From Actinomadura citrea (GTDB taxonomy: Bacteria; Actinomycetota; Actinomycetes; Streptosporangiales; Streptosporangiaceae): a stretch of DNA of 64,000 nt. Below the pieces are notes generated by a model that saw only the letters and a list, made by a program, of their open reading frames with translations, had not been told where the DNA came from and did no database searches. How positions within the stretch are numbered: the stretch's first letter is position 1; every line of letters begins with the position of its first letter. The position numbers and the translations under genes are program-made. The stretch is from NCBI RefSeq assembly GCF_013409045.1, contig NZ_JACCBT010000001.1:8534669-8598668 (forward strand). Reading direction: 5' to 3'. Shown piece by piece: positions 35,329 to 45,199 of this stretch.

Positions 35329-36639
35329 TCAAGAGCGATCAAGGAATTTGTCGAGAACCCTGACGCCGAAGCGCAGGCCGTCCACGGGAACGCGCTCGTC
35401 GACCCCATGGAACATTCCGGAAAAGTCCAACTCTGGGGGCAATTTCAGCGGCGCGAAGCCGAAGCACCGCATGCCCAGCGTGGAGAACGCCTTGGCGTCC
35501 GTCCCGCCGCTCAGGCAGTACGGCACCGGCAGCGCGCCCGCGTCCTCCGAGGTCAGCGCCGCTTCCATCGCCGCGACGAGCGCGCCTTCGTAGTCCGTCT
35601 CGACCGCGCGGTCATGGTGGACGAAATCCCGCTGAACGTCCGGACCGAGAAGTTCGTCCACCACCGAGAAGAATTCCGTCTCGTGTCCGGGAAGAAAGCG
35701 CCCGTCCACCTGAGCCGTGGCGGTCTGCGGAATCACATTCGCCTTATATCCGGCATCCAGCCGCGTCGGATTGAGCGTGTTCCGCAGCGTCGCCCCGATC
35801 ATTCGCGCGAGCGGCCCGATCTCCGCAAGGCACTTTTCCGGATGTTCCGGATCGAACTCGACGCCGTACGCCATGCAGGCCCGCTCCAGAAACGCCCGCA
35901 CCGACTTCGTCAGCCGCACCGGGAACTCGTGCGCCCCCAGCCGCGCGACCGCCGCCGCCACCGCCGTGACCGCGTTGTCCGGATGCACCATCGACCCGTG
36001 TCCGGCCGTCCCCTTGGCGGTCAGGTTCATCCACGCGATGCCCTTCTCCGCCGTCTCGATGAGGTACATCCGCCGGTCCCCGGGCACCGTCAGGCTGAAC
36101 CCGCCGACCTCCCCCACGGCCTCGGTGCACCCCTCGAACAGCTCGGGATGCTCCCGCACCAGCCAGTGCGCGCCCCACTTCCCCCCGGCCTCCTCATCGG
36201 CCAGGAAGGCGAGCACCACGTCCCGCGGGGGCCTGCGCCCCTCCCGCAGCCGCTGCCGCGCCACCGCGAGGATCATCGCGTCCATGTCCTTCATGTCCAC
36301 GGCCCCGCGCCCCCAGACGCACCCGTCGGCGATCTCCCCGCCGAACGGGTCGCGCGTCCAGTCCTCCTTGCGCGCCGGCACCACGTCGAGATGCCCGTGC
36401 AGGAGCAGCGCGTCACGCCCCGGATCCTCCCCCTCGATCCGCGCGACCAGGCTGGCCCGACCCGGATGCGACTCGAAGATCCGGGCCTCCAGCCCGACCT
36501 CCTCCAGCTTCTCCGCGACGTACTCCGCCGCCACCCGCTCCCCCGGCCCCGAATGATCGCCCGGGTTGCTGGTATCGATCCGGATCAGCTCCTGGCAGAG
36601 CCGGACGACCTCGTCCTCAGCGGTCGGCTGCGGAACCAC
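35329..36639 (-). CDS. M20 family metallopeptidase
   Basis: The roughly 436-residue cytoplasmic di-zinc amidohydrolase is of the ArgE/DapE/carboxypeptidase type. Metal ligands are seen in LLLHGHLDVVPA (His, Asp), GRGAVDMKDMDA (Asp) and AFLADEEAGG (Glu pair). The dimerisation or lid domain has GTAGHGSM, and the last ligand is in GMFHGVDERV. It hydrolyses an acylated amino acid or dipeptide; the exact substrate is unknown. GTG 36639 is preferred because GAGGTGA lies 5 bases upstream; an earlier GTG at 36648 has its ribosome binding site too close. It is divergent from tRNA-Leu. Confidence 0.9.
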   Translation of the reverse strand: MVPQPTAEDEVVRLCQELIRIDTSNPGDHSGPGERVAAEYVAEKLEEVGLEARIFESHPGRASLVARIEGEDPGRDALLLHGHLDVVPARKEDWTRDPFGGEIADGCVWGRGAVDMKDMDAMILAVARQRLREGRRPPRDVVLAFLADEEAGGKWGAHWLVREHPELFEGCTEAVGEVGGFSLTVPGDRRMYLIETAEKGIAWMNLTAKGTAGHGSMVHPDNAVTAVAAAVARLGAHEFPVRLTKSVRAFLERACMAYGVEFDPEHPEKCLAEIGPLARMIGATLRNTLNPTRLDAGYKANVIPQTATAQVDGRFLPGHETEFFSVVDELLGPDVQRDFVHHDRAVETDYEGALVAAMEAALTSEDAGALPVPYCLSGGTDAKAFSTLGMRCFGFAPLKLPPELDFSGMFHGVDERVPVDGLRFGVRVLDKFLDRS

Positions 36640-36760
36640 AATGATCACCTCGCGTCGCTTGCGTACCGTCCCATGGTGCCCCGCCGATCGACTTCGCCGC
36701 GACTCGTCACCTTTGGTATGGTGAACTCCGCCGCCGCAGCCCCGCTGCGGCCTGCGACCG

Positions 36761-36846
36761 GTCCGGGTGGCGGAATAGGCAGACGCGCTAGCTTGAGGTG
36801 CTAGTGCCCTTTACGGGGCATGGGGGTTCAAGTCCCCCCTCGGACA
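36761..36846 (+). tRNA. tRNA-Leu (anticodon GAG)
   Basis: This is an 86-nt class II tRNA. The acceptor stem pairs GTCCGGG with CTCGGAC (one G.T). The anticodon loop is TTGAGGT with anticodon GAG, a long variable arm (TGCCCTTTACGGGGCA) follows, and the T-arm contains GGTTCAAGTCC. CCA is not encoded. Confidence 0.92.
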
Positions 36847-37254
36847 CACAGTTTGTACATAGCTGGACGTTTCCGGGCATTCCGGAGCACCCTCGGAGAG
36901 CCAGTACGCACCCGAGGGTCGGCCCCTCCGTTGTTTGATCACTTCCTTCCGCTATCGGCGTGAAGGCCGTGACACCCTGGCCGCAAGCCGTGTGCCAGAA
37001 CGGCGCAGGCCCCCCCGAGGCGTTGCGGCGTCAGCGTCGGCGTTCAATATTGATCTTCACCTCTTTCGGGGTGCCGGTCCGCAGGGTGCGGTCTTCGGGC
37101 TCGCAGGTAAGAGTGATCTTGCGGGTGCGTAGGTGATGGCCGTGGCGATTCGGCTGGTGCTCTTCGGCCTGCGCACCGTCCTGCACAGCGACCGACCTCC
37201 TCCAGAGCCGCAACGGCCGGATGGGGGCGGGCCCCATCCGGCCTTCGTGCCGGG
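36847..37254. other. Intergenic stretch after tRNA-Leu
   Basis: 408 bases lie between tRNA-Leu and the GH2 stop. ACCCTCGG (36889-36896) and CCGAGGGT (36912-36919) form a possible hairpin, and a clear terminator lies at 37215-37243. On the minus strand near 37031-37130 a short frame reads RKITLTCEPEDRTLRTGTPK, which looks protein-like but has no start; it may be a gene remnant or chance. Confidence 0.45.
37215..37243 (-). terminator. Terminator of the GH2 gene
   Basis: GGCCGGATGGGG pairs perfectly with CCCCATCCGGCC around a 5-base loop, 12 bases beyond the minus-strand stop at 37255. Confidence 0.75.
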
Positions 37255-40071
37255 TCAGCCGGTGTGGCGGGTCTGGTCGGGGACGTTGAAGCCGTTGACG
37301 CGGACGTCGGGCTTGGCGGACGTGGCGGAGTAGCGGGCGGTGATGGTCTGCTGCTCGCCGGGCCAGAGCGTGACGTCGTTGTCGCTCCAGCGAATCGGCA
37401 GCACCTGCTTGCCGCCGGCGAACAGGTCGGCCCGGGTGAACAGGGCCGGGGTGCCGCCGTGGCCGACGTTGCGGACGGTCACGCTCGTCACCATCTCGCG
37501 GCCCTCGCGACGAGTGGTGGCCTGGACCTTGATGTCGGCGGGCTTGAGGGCGCGCAGGCCGGTCAGGTCGGCGTAGCCGTCTCTCTGGAAGACCGCGAAC
37601 CCGTTGGACGGGGTGTACTGGCCGGGCGCGTGCGTCTTCGGCCAGTCGACCTGGTCGGCCTTCGTCGACAGCCAGTACACGTTGCGGCTGACGACCTCGG
37701 TACCGCGGGTGAGGGTGAGCTTCTCGAAGTAGGTCTTGGAGATCCCGGACGGGACCTTCGGGTGCAGGACGGTCCGGACGTCCTGGCTGCCCAGCGCCCC
37801 GACGGGCGCGGTGGCGGTGGCGCGGACCTTGCCGTCGAGGTCGATGATCTGTGCGGTCGCGCGCAGGCCGTCCTGGCGGGCGCCGGTCAGGTTGGCGACC
37901 TTGATGGAGCCGTCGTCGTAGGAGTACATGACGTGCACGGGCTCGTTGGCCTTCTTCGCGCCGAAGTAGACGCCCGGCTGGTCGAAGTCGGAGCCGTACA
38001 TGCTCCACTGCAGCGACGGCCACGCCTTGTTCAGCATCCAGTAGATGATCCCGGTGCTGGGATTCGCCTTGTCGGTGGAGTTGCCGATGTACGACTCGAA
38101 CTGCGCGCGCGTCGCCTCGTACTCACCGAGCTGGACGGTCTTGTGGTACGAGCCGGCGTCCTTCCAGGGGCCGTACCGGTGCCACAGCGGGGTGTTGTAG
38201 ACGCCCATCCGGGACAGGCGCGTGTAATCGGCGTAGAAGAACGTGTGGTACATGTCCTGGCCTGCGGTCTGGCCCTGCGCGGTCGCCGGGTCCCAGATCT
38301 TCTTCTGCTCGTCCGGGGTGAGGAAGCGGTTCAGCGAGTCCTGCGTCGGAATGGTGTTGCCGGTGCTGACCTCGGTGTCGAACCCCCAGGCGCTACCGGT
38401 CATGCTGAGCGTCGGGTCGTTGGTGTTGACGGTCTCCCGCCTGTTGTTCCACAGGGCGTTCGGCGGGAAATAGTTGTAGCCGCCCTCCTTGGTGCCGGCC
38501 GGCCCCAGCTTGGGCGACGACCTGTACTCCGCGGCGGCGACCTGGGGGAGCCGGAAGTCGGCCTGCTCGAACGCCTTCAGGAAGAGGGCCTCCTTCTCCG
38601 CGTCGGGCGCGTCGTCGCTGCCCTGGAAGAAGGTGAAGACGCTCGGGTGGTCGCGGAGCCGCTCCGCCATCGTGCCCGCCTGATTGGAGGCGTTGGCCTT
38701 GACATCGTCCGACCAGGTCGACGACTTGCTCTCCCAGAGCGCGCAGCACTGCCAGCCCGGCATGGCGAGGACGCCCGCCCGGTCGAGCTGGGCGAACATG
38801 TCGTCGGGCGGGAAATTGCCCTCGAACCGGACCGCGTTCAGGCCCATGTTCCGGATGTAGGAGATCTGGTCGGAGACATTGGACGGGGAGTAGCGCAGGA
38901 AGAGGTCCGGCGACCATCCGGCGCCGCGGATGACCAGCGGCTTGCCGTTGACGATGAACTGTCGGTAGCCGTCCTTGCCGTGGGTCTTGCCGGGGACGGG
39001 CTTGGTGAGCCGCGACGTCACCGTCCGGATGCCGAAGTCCTCGGCGGCGGCACTGGAGACGGTCCCGCCCACGGACGCGTCCAGCGCGAGGTGGTACATC
39101 GGCTGGTCGCCCATCTGGTAGGGCCACCACACGTCGGGGTGCTCCAGGTGCAGGCCGGGGCAGTCCGCCTTGGTGATCGCAACGGCGCTTGTCGCGCGCG
39201 CGGGCACCGTGACCGTGGCCTTGCAGGCGACGCGAGTGGAACCGTGCGTCACCGTGCCGGACACGACCACCCGCTGCGTCGACCCGGTGTTGTTGCGCAC
39301 GTCGGCCTTCACGGTCAGGTCGGCGGCGGAGAGGTCGGCGGCGTCGTCCTGCAGGACGTGCGCGTTCTGCACCGAGACCGGCCCGTCCTGGACGATCTGC
39401 GGCGCGTACTGCAGCCCGGTGTTCTGGTCGGGCGCCATCGGGTTCCAGTCGACCTGGTTCTGGGTCAGGTACCGCATGGGCGTGTCGAACTTGGTGATGT
39501 CGGCGTCGTTGCGGGAGACATCGAGCGCGATGGCGTTCGCCCCGTCCCGGACGTAGGGCGTGATGTCGTATTCCAGCCGCGCGTACGAGCCCTGCAACTG
39601 CGCACCCCCGGCGACCTTCTTCCCGTTGATCCAGAGATCGGCCTTCCCGGAGACGCCGTTCATCACCAGTGACGTGCGGCCGCCCTTCCTGGGGTGGACG
39701 GTGAACTGCTCGCGGTACCACCAGTTCACGTCGAACTGCTTGGCCGGCACCTTCGCCATGTTGTCGTTGTGGAAGATGTCCGGGTACCGGCCGTTCTCCA
39801 GCAGGCCCGCCATCAGCGTCTCGGGCCGGGAAAGCGGCAGCCAGCCCTTCGTCGAATAGTCCGGCTTGGAGATCTCAGCGCCGGTTTCGCGGGTGTCGGC
39901 GGAGGACCGGATCGCCCAGCCGGAGGCCAGTTCCGTGGTCCCGGAGGACCGGATCCTCTGCACGGCGGGCCGGTGCCCGGAGAATGCGTGGGCCGGCACC
40001 GCGGGGGCCAACGTCCCGCCGAGGGCGAGCACGGCGCACAACGCCGTGGTTCGAGTCCTGGACCCGCTCAT
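37255..40071 (-). CDS. Secreted GH2 exo-beta-D-glucosaminidase (CsxA-like)
   Basis: The 938-residue extracellular glycosidase is expected to release glucosamine from chitosan oligomers. A signal peptide (ALCAVLALGGTLAPAVPAHA) precedes the jelly-roll domain (NWWYREQFTV, ADLWINGKKVAGG), immunoglobulin-like domain and TIM barrel. Catalytic residues fit the CsxA pattern: Asp486 in FFQGSDDAPD (acid/base) and Glu567 in GFDTEVSTG (nucleophile). In most GH2 enzymes the acid/base is Glu, so Asp points to exo-glucosaminidase. C-terminal beta domains complete the usual length. AAGGAG lies 10 bases before the ATG. GH20 and GH5 genes upstream on the same strand suggest an aminoglycan-degrading group. Confidence 0.9.
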   Translation of the reverse strand: MSGSRTRTTALCAVLALGGTLAPAVPAHAFSGHRPAVQRIRSSGTTELASGWAIRSSADTRETGAEISKPDYSTKGWLPLSRPETLMAGLLENGRYPDIFHNDNMAKVPAKQFDVNWWYREQFTVHPRKGGRTSLVMNGVSGKADLWINGKKVAGGAQLQGSYARLEYDITPYVRDGANAIALDVSRNDADITKFDTPMRYLTQNQVDWNPMAPDQNTGLQYAPQIVQDGPVSVQNAHVLQDDAADLSAADLTVKADVRNNTGSTQRVVVSGTVTHGSTRVACKATVTVPARATSAVAITKADCPGLHLEHPDVWWPYQMGDQPMYHLALDASVGGTVSSAAAEDFGIRTVTSRLTKPVPGKTHGKDGYRQFIVNGKPLVIRGAGWSPDLFLRYSPSNVSDQISYIRNMGLNAVRFEGNFPPDDMFAQLDRAGVLAMPGWQCCALWESKSSTWSDDVKANASNQAGTMAERLRDHPSVFTFFQGSDDAPDAEKEALFLKAFEQADFRLPQVAAAEYRSSPKLGPAGTKEGGYNYFPPNALWNNRRETVNTNDPTLSMTGSAWGFDTEVSTGNTIPTQDSLNRFLTPDEQKKIWDPATAQGQTAGQDMYHTFFYADYTRLSRMGVYNTPLWHRYGPWKDAGSYHKTVQLGEYEATRAQFESYIGNSTDKANPSTGIIYWMLNKAWPSLQWSMYGSDFDQPGVYFGAKKANEPVHVMYSYDDGSIKVANLTGARQDGLRATAQIIDLDGKVRATATAPVGALGSQDVRTVLHPKVPSGISKTYFEKLTLTRGTEVVSRNVYWLSTKADQVDWPKTHAPGQYTPSNGFAVFQRDGYADLTGLRALKPADIKVQATTRREGREMVTSVTVRNVGHGGTPALFTRADLFAGGKQVLPIRWSDNDVTLWPGEQQTITARYSATSAKPDVRVNGFNVPDQTRHTG

Positions 40072-40317
40072 GTGTCCATCACTCCTTCGTGCGGCCGGAG
40101 CCGGGCGCTTCCCGGCGGCCGATGCCATCCATGCTCGGACCGGAGGCACCCGGCAGGCCGTAGGGCCAGGACGTCAACGGGGGTAGTGCTAAGCCCACTT
40201 CGCGGTGAGGACGGTGGCGTCCAAGAGCCGCCTGGTCTCGGGGGGCTCGCGTCGACCTGAGCGCGACACACCCCCCGCCATGCGGCCGCTGTGAACGGCA
40301 GCCTGCCGGCCGAGGGG

Positions 40318-41844
40318 TCAGTTCGCCATCCGCCAGGTCTTGCGAGGTTGGTCGTGCATCCGTCCGGGGATGCCGGGGCGTTGCTGCCAGGGGTGCGGTC
40401 CGCTGGGCGGGCGGTACCCGACGCCCAGCGCGTCCAGGCGGGCATAGTGCGCCGTGTTCATCCGGCGCTCGAAGTCCTCGAAATCACGTTCATCCGGGCC
40501 TGGGAGCTGCGACCAGGCCACTTCGGCGAAAGCGACGAGGCGGGGGAACGCCTGGTAGTCCACCCGGCTGCGGTTCTCCGCGACCTCGGTCCACAGGTTG
40601 GCCTGTGCACCGATGATGTTGGCCGCGTGGGGCGTGCCGGACAGCCGGGGCGGTACGGGCTCGAACCGGTAGACATCCTCAAGTGTGTGGACCCATCCGA
40701 ACGGCACGGGCTCTTCGGAGCCGTGGGCCTGGACGTGGTCAAGGTAGACCTCTTGTTGCGGACACATCACCACGCTGTGGCCGGCCTGCGCGGCGGCGAT
40801 CCCGCCCGAGTACCACCGCCAGCACATGACGGCGGCGCCGTCCGCCAGGCCGCCCTCCAGGATCTCGTCCCAGCCGATGAGGCGCCGGCCCCGCGCGGCG
40901 AGCCAGCGGGCGAAGTGGCGGATCATCCACGACTGGAGATCGTCTTCGTTCTCGAGCCCGAGTTCCCGGATGCGGGCCTGGGCCGTGGGCGACTCGCGCC
41001 ACTGGTCCTTGAAGCATTCGTCCCCGCCGATGTGGACGACCCGGCTGGGAAAGATCGCCAGCACTTCCTCCAGGACATCCTGATAGAAGCGCACCACGGC
41101 GTCAGTAGGGGCCAGCACGTTGCGGTTGAAGCCCCAGTCGGTCCCCACCTCCAGCGCGGCGGTGTCGACGACGTCGGTGTTCCCCAGTTCGGGGTAAGCG
41201 GCGATGGCGGCCTGGGAATGGCCTGGAAGGTCGATCTCGGGCACGACGGTGACGTGCCGCTCCGCCGCGTAGGCGACGATCTCGCGCAGATCGTCCTGGG
41301 TGTAGAAGCCGCCGTGCGGCCGCTCGTCCCACAGCGGCGGCTCCCCCCAGCCCAGGCGGGTCCGCCGCCGCCAGGCGCCGATCTCGGTCAGCCGGGGGTG
41401 GCGGCGGATCTCGACCCGCCACCCCTGGTCGTCGGTGAGATGCAGGTGCAGCACGTTCAGCTTGTGGGCGGCCAGCAGGTCGACATAGCGCAGCACATCG
41501 TCCTTGGGCAGGAAGTGCCGCGCGACGTCGAGCATGAAGCCCCGCCAAGCGAAACGCGGCCGGTCCTCTATGGTCACGTACGGCACCGTGACCGGCCCCC
41601 GCGCACTGGGGGCGCGGCGAAAGGCCTCCGGGCCCAGCATCTGCCGCAAGGTCTGACGCCCCCAGAAGGCACCCGCCTCATCACCGCCCACGATCTCGGC
41701 GCCCTCAGCCGACACGGAAAGGCGGTACGCCTCCGGCCCGAGTGACGGGTCGACATCGGTACGCACATCCCCGCTGAAAGGGCCGGACCCTCCGGTCCGT
41801 TCGACCCGCCCCGGGGCTGGTATCAAAGCCAACTCAGACGCCAC
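40318..41844 (-). CDS. GH20 beta-N-acetylhexosaminidase
   Basis: The 508-residue enzyme cleaves terminal GlcNAc or GalNAc by substrate-assisted catalysis. The N-terminal GH20b domain (LALIPAPGRVERTGG onward) is followed by the barrel with GFMLDVARHFLPKDDVLRYV and HLHLTDDQGWRVEI. The catalytic Asp-Glu pair is in HIGGDECFKDQW (Asp275-Glu276). The tryptophan-lined pocket is indicated by AVMCWRWYSG and GAQANLWTE. No signal peptide is visible with start GTG 41844, which has a poor ribosome binding site, so location is uncertain. It would act on products released outside and imported, or on recycled wall sugar. Confidence 0.88.
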   Translation of the reverse strand: MASELALIPAPGRVERTGGSGPFSGDVRTDVDPSLGPEAYRLSVSAEGAEIVGGDEAGAFWGRQTLRQMLGPEAFRRAPSARGPVTVPYVTIEDRPRFAWRGFMLDVARHFLPKDDVLRYVDLLAAHKLNVLHLHLTDDQGWRVEIRRHPRLTEIGAWRRRTRLGWGEPPLWDERPHGGFYTQDDLREIVAYAAERHVTVVPEIDLPGHSQAAIAAYPELGNTDVVDTAALEVGTDWGFNRNVLAPTDAVVRFYQDVLEEVLAIFPSRVVHIGGDECFKDQWRESPTAQARIRELGLENEDDLQSWMIRHFARWLAARGRRLIGWDEILEGGLADGAAVMCWRWYSGGIAAAQAGHSVVMCPQQEVYLDHVQAHGSEEPVPFGWVHTLEDVYRFEPVPPRLSGTPHAANIIGAQANLWTEVAENRSRVDYQAFPRLVAFAEVAWSQLPGPDERDFEDFERRMNTAHYARLDALGVGYRPPSGPHPWQQRPGIPGRMHDQPRKTWRMAN

Positions 41845-41909
41845 ACACCCAGTTCTAACACCCGCCACGACCGGCTGCTGAGGTTCACCAAGCCCGCACC
41901 GTGGGGCGG

Positions 41910-44333
41910 TCAGCCGATCGTCAGCCGGTACGAGCCGCGCGCGCAGCCGGTGACCCGCCAGCCGCCCTCGGCCTTCGTCGCTTCGATCTTCTCGATGCCG
42001 GTGACCGCGGGAGCGGGGCGGTCTTCTCCCGGCACCCAGACGTCCAGTTCGCAGCCGCCGCCGGCTGTCCTTCCGGTCAGCGTGAACTTCTGCGGTCCCG
42101 TGGGCTTCGCGCCGGGCCGGCCACCGGGGAGGGAGCGCAGCGAGGTGAGGACGCCGGGTGCCGCGCGCGGGTAGGCGCGCGAGATCTCCTGGACGGCCAC
42201 CGCGTCCGGGGGGAGGAAGCGTCCCGTCGCGCAGTCGAGGTTGTTGAGGCCGTTCCCTGTCGGCTCGATGCCGTTCTGCGGATCGCCGCACGCCTGCTTC
42301 CACACCCAGAAGGCTCCGCCGATCCTGCCGTCGTCCTCTTGGCGGGCGTAGCGGCGCAGCCTGCCGGCCACCGAGCCGGCATCGCCCCAGAACCCCCACT
42401 CGCCGCTCCAGACCGGCATGTCGCCGGCGGCCCTCCGCGCGAGGGCGAAGCCGTGCTCGACGGAGGTCATGACGGGCAGCCCGAGCGAGGCGTCCATGGT
42501 GATCGACTCGGCGTACAGATGGGGCGCGAAGACGACGTCGGGATCGGACCGGAAGGAGCCGCGCGGGATCGCGTCGAACCCGGTGCCGGACCAGAAGATG
42601 CTCGGCTCGACGAACAGCAGATGGGGACGGGACTCGGCGGCGCGGATCGCACGCAGGACACGGTCGTGGAAACGGCCGAGCAGCAGCGTCGAGGTCAGCG
42701 GCGCCTGCTCACCGAAGCCCGGTTCGTTCAGCGGATCGAACCCGGCCACCGCGGGGTCGCCGCCGAAGCGTCCGGCGAGCATTCCCCACACCTTCACCAG
42801 GCGGCCCTGGACACCGTCGCGGTCATAGTAGAAGTTCGTGAACGCGCGGTTCCCCGCGGGCGAGATGTCGCGTCCGGTGAACTGGCAGCGGGGTGCGCCG
42901 TCGGCCTTGGTCGCCCACGCGGGCGCGCCGTCGTAGCCGTCCATCCGGGACGTGCCGAAGGGGCACGAGCTTCCGGCCGGGGTGGGCTCGTTGCTCCAGC
43001 CGTCCTGGTGCATGTCGATCACCGTGTACAGCCCGTGCCGCTTCGCCCAGGCCACGGCCTGGTCGATCTGCCGCAGGTAGCCCTCGTCGTACCGGCCGGG
43101 GCGCGGTTCGATACGTGACCACGACACCCCCAGCCGCACCACGTTCAGGCCGAGCGCCGCCATCTGCGCGAAATCGTCCTCGCCGAGCGGCAGTGTCGCC
43201 GGCACTCCCGGACGCGGCACGTAGAAGTCGACCAGCTGGTTGACGTTCACTCCGCGCAGAAGGACCTGCCTGTCCTCACCGTCGACGATGCGAGGCCGCT
43301 CCCCGCGGACGGCCCGCAACGGTGACAGCTCCGTCCCCTGGGCGGCGACCGGCTTGCGGGCGGAGGGTGCGGGCTCCGGTCCGGCGAGGGCCACGGCTCC
43401 GGCCGTCGCCACCACCACGACCGCGATGCTCAAGGCGGTCGCGGTGGAGGCGCGCGGGGCCGCCCGCCCGAACGCCCGGCGGGTGGCGGGCAGGGTCAGC
43501 AGCGCGGGCAGCCAGCCGAACGCGACGCCGAGGGACGCGCCCTCGCCGAACCTGATCCACAGGGCGGCGGGCGTCTGCAGGGGAGCACCTGGCCCGTCCA
43601 GGATCAGGAGTCCGGCGACTTGGACGGCGCCGAGGACGATGCCCGCCCAGAGCGCGGCCAGCCACCCGCCGAGGAAGGCCCCGGCGGCCGTGCGGGACCG
43701 GCGCGCGAAGGTCCGCTGGGTGCGGGCGAGCGCGAGGGAGACGACGACCAGTCCGGCGAGGAGCCCGGCCGCCCCACCCTGCGGGGACGCCGACGGCAGT
43801 CCATCCGGCAGGTCCCGCGCCCAGTGCGACGCCACCCACGGTCCGGTCACCGCCAGCACCGAGACGCTGACGGCCGCGACCGGCCAGTGCGACCGTCGAG
43901 CGGGCTCGCCGTCCCCGCGGTCTCCCGGACGGGCGAGAAGGGTCACCGCCGCCGGGACCAGCGCGTACAGGGCCGCTTTGGGCACGGTGAAGCTCGTCGC
44001 CCACAGCAGGTCGGCGACGTTCGGCCCCGGCGCGGTCGCCGCCGTCGACATGGCGGCCTTCGCGACCACGGCGGTGAGCACGAACCCCGCCCAGACCGTC
44101 GCGAAGCGCGCCCGCCGCCCCAGATGCCCGAAGGCGGCCACGACCCACGCCGTGCCCCCCAGCAGCAGCGGAACGTAGACCACCAGGGGGACGATCTGCC
44201 AGCGCGCCGCCGGCACCACCCGTCCGGGCATTCCCAGCAACGCGAAGTACCCGACCGGATCGATCAGCGCCCCCACCACGACCAGTACCAGGACGGCACC
44301 CACGGTCGTCGACACGAGACGTCGCGAACCCAA
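41910..44333 (-). CDS. GH5 family glycosidase with N-terminal multi-pass membrane domain
   Basis: The 807-residue fusion has about 335 N-terminal residues forming around eight to nine transmembrane helices (for example VGAVLVLVVVGALIDPVGYF). A surface-exposed GH5 barrel follows, resembling endoglycoceramidase-type enzymes. Its acid/base is Glu537 in FDPLNEPGFGE and its nucleophile Glu645 in WSGEWGFWGD; the start of the barrel carries LLRGVNVNQLVDF. A small C-terminal beta domain closes the protein. TTG 44333 is chosen because AGGAGG lies 5 bases upstream. The substrate is probably a beta-glycoside of a glycolipid or polysaccharide; the membrane part has no recognised transport motif. Confidence 0.85.
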   Translation of the reverse strand: MGSRRLVSTTVGAVLVLVVVGALIDPVGYFALLGMPGRVVPAARWQIVPLVVYVPLLLGGTAWVVAAFGHLGRRARFATVWAGFVLTAVVAKAAMSTAATAPGPNVADLLWATSFTVPKAALYALVPAAVTLLARPGDRGDGEPARRSHWPVAAVSVSVLAVTGPWVASHWARDLPDGLPSASPQGGAAGLLAGLVVVSLALARTQRTFARRSRTAAGAFLGGWLAALWAGIVLGAVQVAGLLILDGPGAPLQTPAALWIRFGEGASLGVAFGWLPALLTLPATRRAFGRAAPRASTATALSIAVVVVATAGAVALAGPEPAPSARKPVAAQGTELSPLRAVRGERPRIVDGEDRQVLLRGVNVNQLVDFYVPRPGVPATLPLGEDDFAQMAALGLNVVRLGVSWSRIEPRPGRYDEGYLRQIDQAVAWAKRHGLYTVIDMHQDGWSNEPTPAGSSCPFGTSRMDGYDGAPAWATKADGAPRCQFTGRDISPAGNRAFTNFYYDRDGVQGRLVKVWGMLAGRFGGDPAVAGFDPLNEPGFGEQAPLTSTLLLGRFHDRVLRAIRAAESRPHLLFVEPSIFWSGTGFDAIPRGSFRSDPDVVFAPHLYAESITMDASLGLPVMTSVEHGFALARRAAGDMPVWSGEWGFWGDAGSVAGRLRRYARQEDDGRIGGAFWVWKQACGDPQNGIEPTGNGLNNLDCATGRFLPPDAVAVQEISRAYPRAAPGVLTSLRSLPGGRPGAKPTGPQKFTLTGRTAGGGCELDVWVPGEDRPAPAVTGIEKIEATKAEGGWRVTGCARGSYRLTIG

Positions 44334-44725
44334 TGTGGCCTCCTGGCGCCGGGGAAGCGCCAAATTACATGAAGGATCCTCATATTTGCTAGGACTGCCG
44401 GAGAACCGACGAGTCGCCGTTCGGTCATGGCCACGCCGGATGGAGCTGCTCGCCCTCGACGAAGGTGCGCCCGGCACCATCCGGTTGACCGGGACGTGCA
44501 CGCCCGGCAGCACATCCGGGTTGCTCACCAGTCGCCGGCCCGCGGCCAGGCCGGCTCCGGCGCGGTCGAGTGGCCGTGCGAGTCGTGCGGCTATTTCCCT
44601 GGCGTTACGCGGCAGACGTGGCCGATCGGGGTGGCGGACATGCTGAAGAAACGCGTCCACCTGACCCGTACTCTCACCCCAGCTGTCCGCGGTATCGGGG
44701 AGCCTCGGTCTCGATGGGTAAGACC
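44334..44725. other. Intergenic stretch, no supported gene
   Basis: 392 bases lie between the GH5 start and the end of the SnoaL-like gene. Open frames here lack ribosome binding sites and family resemblance. An A/T-rich patch near 44363-44395 (CAAATTACATGAAGGATCCT) is the likely GH5 promoter. Confidence 0.5.
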
Positions 44726-45199
44726 TCAGTGCAGGAGGGGTTCGCCGGAGAGGTAGCAAACTTCCAGGGTGAGTTGCGCGATGCGCCAGCCATCTGGAGT
44801 GCGGCGGAGTTTCCAGTAGTGCCATCCGGCTCCGTCGGCATGTCGTAGAGGGTCGTGCGTGTCGAACAAGTGTGCGGCGACGAAGGCGGACCGCGCGTCG
44901 GCCGTGTCGGCGTCCAGTGTGATCGCGTGGTTGGTGCTGAGATGGTGGGTGCCGGCGTATCGGCCGAGGTTGCCGGCGACGAACTCGGCCAGACCCTCGC
45001 GTCCGCGGTGGGTGATGGTCTTGGCGACGAGCGGGGAGATGATGACCGCCCCGTCTTCTGTGAAGTTGGCCGCGTAGCTCTTCCAGTCCTGGTCGTCGAG
45101 CGCGCGGGCGAAGTCGATGAGCAGATCGCTGATCGCCGCCCGGTCGACCAGCCATCGGAGTTGGTCGGCCGATCCGGTCGGCGGGTTCGTCGGTGGCAT
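44726..45199 (-). CDS. SnoaL-like (NTF2-fold) protein
   Basis: The 157-residue single-domain protein has the NTF2/SnoaL_4 pattern: an N-terminal helix with DRAAISDLLIDFARALDDQD, the WKSYAANFTEDGAVII strand, HLSTNHAITLDADTADA, and the closing GWHYWKLRRTPDGWRIAQ. Family members are polyketide cyclases, dehydratases or isomerases, often in aromatic biosynthesis. It lies about 175 bp downstream of the UbiB-like gene and about 6.7 kb from KS-alpha, so a link to the PKS is possible but unproven. Confidence 0.85.
   Translation of the reverse strand: MPPTNPPTGSADQLRWLVDRAAISDLLIDFARALDDQDWKSYAANFTEDGAVIISPLVAKTITHRGREGLAEFVAGNLGRYAGTHHLSTNHAITLDADTADARSAFVAAHLFDTHDPLRHADGAGWHYWKLRRTPDGWRIAQLTLEVCYLSGEPLLH

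Noticed and set aside
37031..37140. Possible protein remnant before the GH2 gene
   Set aside because: The short frame reads plausibly but lacks a start, a ribosome binding site and any recognised domain; noted only in the gap entry.
44335..44756. Small plus-strand frames near the GH5 start
   Set aside because: No ribosome binding site or conserved motif, and they overlap the end of the SnoaL-like gene.
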